A stretch of DNA of 64,000 nt from Collybia mongolica (Eukaryota; Basidiomycota; Agaricomycetes; Agaricales; Clitocybaceae). Position 1 is the first letter of the stretch, and each line of letters starts with the position of its first letter. Of this stretch, positions 33,914 to 46,114 are shown one piece after another. Where the stretch lies: NCBI GenBank assembly GCA_013420905.1, contig JAAXNY010000005.1, forward strand, positions 3,596,001 to 3,660,000, in the 5' to 3' direction. The notes below the pieces were generated by a model that had not been told where the DNA came from, did not search any database, and saw only the letters and a list, made by a program, of their open reading frames with translations. Both the position numbers and the translations under genes were made by a program.

Positions 33914-35277
33914 ATGTCCTTCGAAAATGCTTCCGTTACAAAAGGTTTTGTTCCTGTCCTGAAACGAGATTCCATGAATTCACATATCCCTAGGTCTCAT
34001 GGTGGGCTGTGCCTTAACTTCAATCCTTGTTGGTCTGTTCGATGTAAAGCATTACTTCCATCTTCAGGTAATTCCAATTCGCCTGTTTAATACTTCCTTA
34101 GTCACTTGCAATGACCTTCTAGCTGGTGCCACATTTGTCACGACACCACCAGGTAAGTTCTGTCTGCTTCTTCGCCGATGTGTATGACCGAGCCTGAATT
34201 AGATATCCCCAGTACTGGCGACTGGCGGTCCATCACCTCGCTTTCTCAAACTCAAGTGATTTGTTTATAGCAGAGTTGCTTCTATACAATGCGGGCGTGC
34301 AAGTTGAACGTCAGTTTGGGAGTATCAAGTATGCCGTAAGTCTCCAGATTTCATCATGACATTAGTTCTGTTTTACACGTTTCATAGTCGTTCGCTGTTG
34401 TTGCAACTTTATTGGCCACTATTTTGGAATTATCAACACTGATGCTGTTTCACCGTGCTGGTCTTAACCATTTCGCGATGGGTCCTGCGGCGCTTGTGTT
34501 CAGCATTCTGTATCAGTATTCCAGGATAGTCCCGTCAGCCTACAACTACCGTATTTTCGGTGTGCCCCTTAACAACAAGAGCCTAATGTATCTTCTATCC
34601 CTTCAGGTACCGTTTATCCTATCATAATAGAGAAAATGTCGATGGTTAACTCACTCTATATGACGATTTAGATGGCCATCAGTCGCTTCCCAAACTCTGC
34701 GGCTGTGTGCATCATTGGTATCCTTACAGGTCAGGTATATCGTTCAGATCTAGCAAATCTCAAAGCATACAGGCTTCCGCCATCCGTTATCAAACTTTCA
34801 AGGCGGTTCCTTCAACCTTTAATTGGTTCACTGCGACCAGCACGCCGATCTAATCGTGCTCTGCCCGAAGGACCAGGGGTAACTACCATCTCAAGTAATT
34901 CCGAAACACCTACGCAGGAAAACGAAGAGGTTATCACTACTGCTCGTACTGTGCCAGGTGCAACCCCCAGAGCAGCAGCTACTGCCGAAGAAGACAACGT
35001 GACAGAAACTGGGCCATCTGTTATGAGAGAATGGGTCAATGAACTGACAGGACGGACGGAACGGGCCAACGCTGGCATAAGGGTGCCGCCAGAGGCCGAA
35101 ATTATTCAGCTCACGACCATGTTTCCGGATGTCCAACGTGAAACGTTGGTCCATGCCCTGCAAAGAAGGTAAGCAGTGTATCCCCTCGTGGAAAAGCTTT
35201 ATGCTTAGGCGCTCGACGCATAATCTAGTCCCAACATTGAAGTGGCCGTGGAAACACTTCTGAGTTCTCAAAATTGA
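33914..35277 (+). CDS. DSC2: Dsc E3 ubiquitin ligase complex subunit 2 (rhomboid-like, UBA)
   Basis: Seven exons: 33914-33944, 33994-34067, 34123-34152, 34213-34335, 34388-34606, 34672-35168 and 35229-35277. They total 1023 nt (340 aa) and all phases agree. The N-terminal 200 residues are a rhomboid-type membrane domain (LTSILVGLFDVKHYFHLQ, then YWRLAVHHLAFSNSSDLF, then SRIVPSAYNYRIFGVPL). It has no catalytic GxSG serine, so it is a pseudoprotease like Dsc2/UBAC2. A hydrophilic linker follows, then a C-terminal UBA domain (IQLTTMFPDVQRETLVHALQ) spliced to SPNIEVAVETLLSSQN. In fission yeast the Golgi/endosomal Dsc ligase starts proteolytic activation of the sterol sensor SREBP. The first donor (GTTTTG) is weak, but it is the only one giving an in-frame MSFENASVTKGLMVGCAL start. 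The gene is convergent with eIF3d, 91 bp apart. Confidence 0.88.
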
Positions 35278-35368
35278 ATGTCATAGCCTAGATAAACGAT
35301 CTATATACTCAATCAATGTTGTTGGGCACATGTTACGGGACAGTATCAATCATGCGTCAAACGTCTGC

Positions 35369-37462
35369 CTACTCTTCATCTTCAAAAGTATCCCCATCTT
35401 CCTCGTCGCCTGTGAAGGCTGCCAGAGGAACAGAGTAAAGACGGATCACAGGCTAAAATAAAATGCGTGTCAATATCACAAAATGGGGTATCTGCGAAAG
35501 CCACAGCTTGATCGACGGAAGATCAAAGCTTACCTTGTTAGGATCTTTGACCAACACGTACTTGCCCTCAGGCATTTTCATGCAAAGGTCGGTGACCGTC
35601 CGCACAATTCCCCAACCGTTTGACAGAGACACATTGAGCTGTGCAGCAAAGTCGGTGGGACGCATGGACGCGGTGCTCAAAATGACGTGACGTGTATTAT
35701 CGCGAGGGTTGGCACGGGAGATATACCTGTGATGGATAAGCCAGTGTTAGTGATCGACCCAAACTAGCGGCCAAGAAGTCAAAACGAAGAAGGTCGATGA
35801 CATCAAGGAGTGTGGGGAAATGATAGATCATCAACGTACCCGATCTTCATGAGCTCAGCCCCAGCTAAAACACTCTGCACGGTCCACTTTGCTAGTTTGC
35901 AGCTGTTGTTCTTCATCTCCGTGGCAACAACTGCACCACGCTGTGAATCCAGTTTTGAACGCCAGTCGGGTGCGCCGCCGGCACCCTGAGCTCGTGGATC
36001 GAATTCGTTGAGAGCACGAATTGTAATTAAGCCCTGTCCATCGCGTGGATTACCTTGGCCAGGGGTGTATGCATCAACTTCTGTTCGTACACAGATTTTG
36101 ATATCTTCATCCTCGGTAATGCCCAAATCGAATAGCCTATAACGATAACCACATGACGCAAGAGGCTCCGTCTCTTCGGGGCCGTAGAAGGGGTTTGGAT
36201 TGGCGAAGTCAACAGCAGGGGGTGGAGCTGTCTCTATTACAGACTGGAACCCAAAATTTTGGTTAATGTATGTTGCTTCAAGGGAAAGCGACGTCGCAGA
36301 ATTGATGGAGGGAACTTCAGGAACTGCACTCTTTTCAGTGGGATTATTGGGATTGGGAGGAACAGGATCCTGTGGGGGATCGGCTGCATTTTCGTTTACT
36401 GTTACGGTATCGAAGGGACCACCATCTCGCTTGTCGAAGAATAGATTGTTGCCTTCACGGACGATAACGATATCCCAGGGATAAACCGATCGTGGGGCAC
36501 ACATGAGAACACTGAGAATGACATCGGTTGTGTACACCTTGGCAACGTTTTTACTTGCAAGCTAAGCCAAAACATGTGAAACCCGATATCCATCATGTAA
36601 AACGGACGAACATACCTCCTGAATAACAGGATCGTCGGAGGTAGTTGTGTTGTACTTGATGCGATCTACGAGCTGGAGAGGCCGCTCTGTCTTCGTTGTG
36701 ATTCGATCGTAGGATTTCTCATAGGCAAACAGGCGACCGTACGAATCCCTGCGAGGAAAAACATATGAGACTCAAAAAGAACCGAACCTCATAAAAGCTT
36801 ACAACTCCTCGGGCTCATCAACTTCGAGTCTTAATTTCGCAAGCCGATGAAATTCAACTTCTTCCAACATAGACCACTGAGGCGAGATAACAACGGACGA
36901 CTCGCGAGTGCGGTTGTTCTGAAGACGGATTGAAAAGCATGTTAGGATGATTCCAAAGGAGACCTACCTTCTCCCAATCTCTCCAACCTCTCCTTCCTCC
37001 ACGTTGATTTTGACCACCGCGACCAGCGGGCCCTCCCCGTCCCCCACGGACGTTACCCCGTGTATTGTATGTACTTCCTCTTGTAGTTCCACGGCCTCGA
37101 GAAAAGGCACCACCCCGACGAGGAGGTGCAGCTTTGTTATCCACCAGCGAGAACGATGATTCATCTTCTACGTGGAAGTATGCAAATGCGCTTGCAGTAC
37201 CGCTTCCAAAAGCCTGATTCCCATCTCTCCTACGTCCTCCAGGACCTCCTCCACGGGCAGATTGTGTAGATGGAAGGCCAGTAGCAGACTGGCGGTTATC
37301 TGAGAGATCATTCCAATCAGCGAATCGGCCAAGCTTGTCTGACTTTGAGTACGGCGCGTAAGGGATATCTTTGAACTTGAATTGATCTGGAAGATTTGAC
37401 GATGAAGGCCCCCAGCCGCCTTCTGGGTTGTCGTTAATGGGTGGTAGCGAAAATGGAGGCAT
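35369..37462 (-). CDS. EIF3D: Translation initiation factor eIF3 subunit d
   Basis: Six exons: 37462-36968, 36918-36803, 36748-36616, 36561-35840, 35726-35534 and 35452-35369. They give 1743 nt (580 aa), every junction in phase. The N-terminus MPPFSLPPINDNPEGGWGP and the KFKDIPYAPYSKSDKLGRFA block are eIF3d hallmarks. An Arg/Gly-rich segment (about residues 110-160) follows, then the cap-binding fold (SPQWSMLEEVEFHRLAKL, SYGRLFAYEKSYDRI, VMCAPRSVYPWDIVIV-like block) and the end KMPEGKYVLVKDPNKPVIRL with an acidic tail GDEEDGDTFEDEE. eIF3d sits on the edge of eIF3 on the 40S subunit and can bind the 5' cap of selected mRNAs. Its start codon is only 97 bp from that of the divergent IST3-like gene. 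Confidence 0.95.
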
Positions 37463-37559
37463 TTCGCTGGCGACTTGTCAGTGATGAACTTCAGAAATTT
37501 TTCGAGTTCACGATTCTGAATGGGAACGTGGGAAAACCTCTTGTGTTCGCGCCACCGCT
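37463..37559. promoter_or_regulatory. 97-bp shared bidirectional promoter
   Basis: This is the whole space between the divergent start codons of eIF3d (minus) and the IST3-like gene (plus). Both genes must start transcription in or beyond these 97 bases, so their leaders are very short or overlap. I see no TATA box; the promoter function is inferred from position only. Confidence 0.6.
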
Positions 37560-38648
37560 ATGAAGTGTGTCCCCCAACCTCACGATTGTGAAATACTGAC
37601 TAACGGTCCGTTCGATACCCAGTGTCGTGAAGGAAATTAACAAGATAAACCAACTCGAGCTTGATCTTGGTATCAGCGGCGCGTCATGGCATGATGAATA
37701 CAAAGATTCAGCCTATATTTTCGTCGGTGGTCTTCATTTTGATCTCACTGAGGGAGATGTAATAACCATATTTTCTCAGTACGTTTCTTCGCGCTTAGGG
37801 TCTATCGAATTTAACCGTCTTACAGGTATGGAGAGGTAATGGACCTCAACATGCCGCGTGATAAAGAAACGGGAAAGTCCAAAGGCTTTGGGTTCCTGAT
37901 GTACGAGGACCAACGCTCTACAGTGTTGGCTGTCGACAATTTAAATGGCGCCAAAGTTCTTGAAAAAACTCTGCGTGTTGACCACGTCAAAGACTACAAG
38001 CAACCCAAGGTCAAAGGCGAAGACGGAGAATGGGCTGAACCCGACGAGCAGAGTCTCAACGCAAAACCCAAAATGATTGTTGGTATGTCAACCTTCACTT
38101 TTTCTTCTGTATCAAGGATTCTTGACTCTACAAATATCTCTTTAGACGACGATGTTGAATCTGATTCATCTGCTACCTCCATTGGCTCCATCGACCCAGA
38201 GGACCCAATGCGTGATTACTTGCTCTCCAAGCGAAAGGAAGAGAAGGCATTAAAGAAGGCCAAAAAGTCAAAATCTAAGGGTAAGCACAAAGATGAAACG
38301 CCGGAAGAACGTCGGGCAAGGAGGGCCAAAAAGAAGGAGAAGAAGGCACGAAAGTTGAAGTCTGAGGGCATGAAAGGTGTGGAGGACTTGCTAAGTTCGC
38401 TTGGCCGACGGGACACTGGTAGACCTCGATTACCAAGTCCCCCAAGAGCACGTCGCTCACTTAGTAGGAATCGCAATCGGACCCGTGATAACCATCGCGA
38501 ACGTACCCGAAGCCGCTCTCGACCCCGCTCTCCGACAGGAGACCATGGCACCCGGAGTAGACATCCAATTCACTATTCGGACGACGAGAATCGAGGGGTG
38601 CCTTACGAACGTGAGTCACGCTCTAGAAGAACCAGGGACTATGATTAG
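37560..38648 (+). CDS. IST3: Ist3/Snu17/RBMX2-like RNA-binding splicing factor (RES complex)
   Basis: Four exons: 37560-37564, 37623-37778, 37826-38082 and 38146-38648 (921 nt, 306 aa). The first coding exon is only 5 nt (ATGAA); the intron after it has a GTGTGT donor and a perfect TACTGACTAAC branch site, and splicing creates MNVVKEINKINQLELDLGI, the family's conserved start. The RRM spans about residues 30-115, with RNP2 AYIFVGGLHF and RNP1 KSKGFGFLMYED. After it come GEDGEWAEPDEQ, a Lys/Glu-rich stretch and an Arg/Ser-rich tail (RERTRSRSRPRS). In yeast Ist3 forms the RES complex with Bud13 and Pml1, which binds the activated spliceosome near the branch site and helps retain unspliced RNA. 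The RS tail is longer than in yeast, as in human RBMX2. Confidence 0.92.
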
Positions 38649-40325
38649 CTTGTATGCATCTCCATATAAATGTGTGTCAGGGTTACCATCTTCGCAATCT
38701 GTGGCTTCGTTTTGAAAGGTCTAAGGCCTATTAGGGGTTCTCCATTCTGGCATATAATTGTAGTCCAATTGATCGCAACTTAATTTTAGAGTGATACCGA
38801 TATCTTCAAGCCTACGTTATGTTGAATTCACGATCGAATGCAAGGGGATGTTGTGTCAAACAAAGTTCATAATTTCCTGGCAAAAATACCTCGAACACAG
38901 CAGCAGAGTATTGTTTACAATGATGCTTGTATAGGGGATTTGGGAACCACGCTGTCTCCAAGCTTTCCGAAGCGTTGAAATTCTATGGTGACCTGGTCTA
39001 GTCACTTGACAGCTTGCCGTATGGAGGTCTGAAGCGCAATTCCGCGGAATTGTTCAGACTATACACGTCGAATGAAATGGGCTGACTCAGAAATTTTTCC
39101 AACGTACGACCTGTAAGAAAAGAGGCAACGCCGTACAGTCAATAGCAAGACTGAAATGTCATTGTTACCAACAACTTGGGATATCAGAACTTTTGGGGAT
39201 ATCATGAGAACTTTTGCTTAACTGTGCCATTGAAACTTAAAACTTGAGACAAAGGTCGAGGCCCTACCGGCATAAGTAGACCCATATACATCAAGTTTTG
39301 CATGGTCTGGTGTAGTCTCTGTTTTTCAAATATGCACACCAAAAGTACCGGCAGACCCCAAGGAGACATCGTTCCCCAACAACCCACAAGAGCTCTCCGA
39401 AATCGAGCGAAGCACAAGAAGACGTTTCAGTTGTGGCAGATGTCAAAGTGATATCCACGCGCCTCCATCGAATAGATCTCGCATATGGTCGAGGAAAGTT
39501 TTCAAATTTCGGAACCATCTGTGGTCAAGAAGCGAGACTGCGTGAGATACACACCTTTGGAGTAGGTGAGCAATGTCTTACCTCGCCTATAGAGAAGTAT
39601 TGCGCTATAGCCAGTTTTAGGTTTCCGGGATGGTGACGTTCGCGTTTCGAGTTGAATAATTAACGAGCCATGCCGACGTACATACCCCTAGCGTGATGAG
39701 TAATTTCGATGCCCGCGGTGGGGCTTGAAAGTCTGACTTCAAATACCTGGAAGGATGAGGCCTGAGATACATTCAATAAATGGGGAAATATGTAATCAGC
39801 TGCTGTGCGTTGGTTGTGGTATTACCGGAGTGGACCCGTTGAGGAACAACCGAGTCGAGAGCATGATGAGTAATGAACTCACATTGGGCTCTGTTAGACG
39901 GGTGCTTTCCTTCAAGTCGGGTACAAGGTTCGCTCACCATGATCACCATGAAGTCTAGTATGCTGGTGGTGGTTAGGTGAGAGTATCATTTGCAGATGTT
40001 TGTCACGATGGTTGTGCCCCTCAATGTCATGATCAACCTCGAGTTGCATCAAGCTACAGCGCCTCGAGCTTACCAGCCTGACGGCTGGACTGTGACGGAC
40101 TTCAGCCTATAGATAACCAACCTTGATCGCCCGTGTACACCGCGTTTCACTCTTTAACGGCTGCTAAAGCCGCCTCACGGTCTTTTCTCTGCCTCCGGCA
40201 GAACACCAACCACTATTTCATTCTGCAGGAATTGGGTCGATCATGGGAACACATAAACACCGAGAAGCAGATAGATTGACGACTCGGTATATCTTCATCT
40301 TCATTACAAACATGAATTTCACTGA
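38649..40325. other. Intergenic, no gene recognised
   Basis: Only short unrelated open frames on both strands (60-75 codons). The right end probably contains the promoter of the beta-helix gene and possibly a missing 5' exon with its signal peptide. A short hydrophobic frame beginning near 39996 was considered but could not be spliced convincingly. Confidence 0.4.
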
Positions 40326-41913
40326 ATGCTCCCCAGACATAAACTACACGCCATTTCTCGCGCCGAAGGTGACTGTGAACCTCCAGATCCAGCCGACACA
40401 GTGACAGACCGCCTCAACAACTTGCTTAAAATTTCTGGACCTGGATATGTCTTGCGGCTGTGTCCAGGAAAACAATACATTATTCAAGCGCCCATCGCAT
40501 TCACAGCACCCGACCAAGAAATCAGTACACTCGGTTACCCAACTGGGGAAGAAAGGGCTACCCTTGTTGTCAATGGACCGGTAGAAGGTGGCGAAGGACA
40601 TTCGACGGCTATCGACGGCACATGCCTCACTTGTTCTGGTGTCAAACTTCGAAATATCCAGGTGAATGATCTTTGGCGAAGCCTTACAGTTAATATTAAT
40701 AACACCAACGTCTTTATGTTCATCAGATCAACGGTACCCGCAGTGGTGCTCCTCCAACTAACGGAGGTGGAAACATCGAAATGGGCGGAGAGAATTCTGA
40801 CCAACTGATTGAGTTCGTCCGTTCCTACGACCCCAGAGGCTGGTCGTGTCTACACATTGCAGAGGGCTCGTTAAATTGCAATAATGTTACGGTACAAAAC
40901 AACGACATTGGACCCTGTGGTTCGGACACCTTCCAGCAGTGGGCGGATGGCATAAGCATGAGCTGCCGCAATAGCATTGTGAGAAATAATATGATTGAAG
41001 GTGCTACAGACGGAGGGATTGTGGTGTTTGGATCCCCGGGAACTCAGGTTCATGATAACACTATCTGGATATTGAACGTGAGATTATTCTATCTTGCTTA
41101 CAGTACTCCTCACTTTCTTTCGTCTAGCAAACTCTACTTGGAGGTATCAACATGGTTGATTATGACCCCTTCGATGGCGATTATACTGGGACCATTGTCA
41201 GAGATAATATGATACTTGGTGGTTTTTCGACCGACGCCGAAGAGCCTGGTGACGCCAAGGGAAGCAATTTCGAGAACGCGATCATCAAGTGAGCTCCTGT
41301 TGACATATACGGCAAACAAGAAACTAAAGGCACTTAAACTATGAGGATCGGAATCGCCGTTGGACCACGTACCTGGTTTGGTGACAAATTTGGCGACAAT
41401 ATTAGCCATTCTGGTATAATTACAGGAAACAAATTCAGTGGCGCATTCAGCTTTGCAATAGCCATCACATCCGCCCGCAATTTTACTATTGAAAACAACT
41501 TATTGACGGGTAACACGTCATTTATCGGTGCTCGTGGTGTTAACTGCAGTGAAAGCGATACTGTCCCCCCTCCCGCCCCCTTCATCGTTGATCCACGCAC
41601 CACGGAGACCTTGACTGTCCAGTCAAATTTCCAGTCTATCTCCGACGGCGATTCACTTACCTGTGTCATGCCCCCAAATGGCGGTGACTATTGGCCATTC
41701 GGTAAAAACCCCTCGAACCCGACGGGCCCACCTAAAGGATCCTCTGACGACGCTGCTAAAGGACGCATAGCTGGAATTATCGTTGGCGTCATTCTTGGAG
41801 TCCTTGCTGCTGCTATCGGCGCTTGGTTTATTAGAAAGTGGGCTATGAACAGAAAAGAGGCGAAAGAACATTTCAACGCAGCCAAACGCTCGGAGTACAT
41901 CAAGCATTTTTGA
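40326..41913 (+). CDS. Right-handed beta-helix (pectin-lyase-fold) protein with C-terminal membrane anchor
   Basis: Exons 40326-40661, 40727-41077, 41128-41288 and 41346-41913 give 1416 nt (471 aa) if the start is 40326. An in-frame stop lies directly before that ATG, so a signal-peptide exon joining downstream of it may be missed. The body consists of short repeated turns typical of a parallel beta helix: ATLVVNGPVEGGEGHSTAID, NCNNVTVQNNDIGPCG, CRNSIVRNNMIEGATDGGIV, GTIVRDNMILGGF, GIITGNKFSGAFSFAIAI and NFTIENNLLTGNTSFIG. A Pro/Ser linker (about residues 375-405) leads to a 20-residue hydrophobic helix (IAGIIVGVILGVLAAAIG) and a basic cytosolic tail, a type-I anchor. The fold is shared with polysaccharide lyases and epimerases; I see no assignable catalytic residues. 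It is probably a cell-surface protein acting on, or binding, wall polysaccharide (inference). Confidence 0.8.
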
Positions 41914-42195
41914 TATTTCATCAGAATTTGGTGCCCCGGTTACTCCTATATGTTGTAAATCTCATCTACATATTACATTGTTATATTACAGGACATACCC
42001 GCTCACATGTAGCTAAATTTGCTTTGTTAAAAAAATTGCTCGACTTGGGGAATCAAATAAAGTTCCCGATTTAAGGCGGTGGCTTGAAACCATATGTTGA
42101 TGACTAAGCAAGAGCTTAAGAATCATCACCCTTGTCCTGTTCTGTTGTCCGTTCCTCCCTTTTGCCACTCCCACTCAACCCTACCACTTGAAAAT

Positions 42196-44730
<2,535 letters not shown>

Positions 44731-46114
44731 TTTCGCCCTTAGCTTTTCCTTCAAGTCCAACTCCTGCAGATCATCCAACGCAGCGACTGATCAAGTATTT
44801 AAGTCAACGGTAGAAAACGGCACTACGACAACAATGCCACTTAATACGGTAGTAGACGCATCTGGAACATATGTCCCCAAGGATGTCAAGTCTCCACAGC
44901 TTCCTTTCGGCGAGAACGTTGCCGTTGCAACAGGACCTGTGGGTGCATGATAGAAACGACTTGCCATGAATGGGTCCAAAGCAATCCCCAATCTTGACAA
45001 TGCTGTCAAAAGCTTATATTTCTACTTTTGCCATGGTCACTTGGTTTATTTATCCACCCCTCTTTTCACAGGAAACATTGGGTCGCCCGCCGGATATGCC
45101 TGTCCTTACAAATCCCAACAAGTGCAGTTCCTCAGGGATCGTCATTTTCGTTGTTACTCTTCCTAATCAGCTACAATCCATGCTCCTTGTACTCTTCTCG
45201 TAAAGTTCGAGACAACCAAAGTGTATTTTATCGTATTATCTTATAAATATCCTGGAATTGCCTATATAATTGCTTTCTGAGTTTGACAAGACTGTGGCTA
45301 CGAGTATAGAGTTATGGTTCGTATTACATAAACATGCAGCATTTAAAACCAAGTCAATCCAGTCGACAGACCACACGGCGAAACGCGCCACAAATCCCTT
45401 TTCGCCACTCTGTCCACGCCGTACACAACTTGCGAGAAACTGCTTTGTATCCCTTGGGTTCAGGGACATGCCGACAGAAGTAAACTTAACTTTAACTAAA
45501 CCAATCCCGGACTCTTTTACGACACCTACCAGATTCATTGAAACGGGCCCGGTGACTTGCTGCCCATATGGACAAATCCTGAGGTTGTCCATCATGATCG
45601 GTTTTCCGAGCAAGTGAGCAAGCATTTCCTGGAATCGCAAAACCAAGAGCATAATGTTATCACCCCACAAGAAAACCAAGAGCTCAGGAAATTTTCACGT
45701 CCACTTTCTACATTCTGTCACACTGGCCGATGCCACGTACTGAATTTCAAAGTGGATTCGGGCCCTGTTTTCCACGCGATGGAGTGTTATGTTTTGAAGT
45801 AGCACTTAAAATGTTCTTCTTTCTTGTGGCTTCTGATAGCCCTACGAACGGCCGCCTTGCCCTACAAATAGTGATTCCATCTCACGTTGAAGATCACCGT
45901 GGAGTCACTAGGCATCATTTTCTCAGTTCTGTCATGGAATGGCCTCGCTTACTTTATTTATATGACTTCGACTCGACCCTGTGACAGGCCCTGCGACCTA
46001 CTTGGACCTCCCACCGCGCATGAGAATGGTTAATTTTGTATACTAGTGGTTAGGACGGTACTTTGGATTGGTACAAAGACGAACACATCAATTCCACTCG
46101 ATTGACGAGAAAGC
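44731..46114. other. Intergenic between PAP1 and the esterase
   Basis: Contains the PAP1 3' end and the esterase promoter. A 147-codon minus-strand frame at 45236-45679 overlaps a 115-codon plus-strand frame; neither resembles a known family (listed separately). Confidence 0.4.
45236..45679 (-). CDS. Hypothetical minus-strand open frame, unrecognised
   Basis: The frame runs 147 codons from MVFLWGDNIMLLVLRF. It includes a stretch KVKFTSVGMSLNPRDTKQF and a hydrophobic VDWIDLVLNAACL segment. A stop-free run of this length is uncommon by chance but not decisive, and an overlapping plus-strand frame is also open for 115 codons, which weakens the case. I found no splice partner and recognise no domain. 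It could be a decayed gene, a lineage-specific gene or chance. Confidence 0.18.
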   Translation of the reverse strand: MVFLWGDNIMLLVLRFQEMLAHLLGKPIMMDNLRICPYGQQVTGPVSMNLVGVVKESGIGLVKVKFTSVGMSLNPRDTKQFLASCVRRGQSGEKGFVARFAVWSVDWIDLVLNAACLCNTNHNSILVATVLSNSESNYIGNSRIFIR

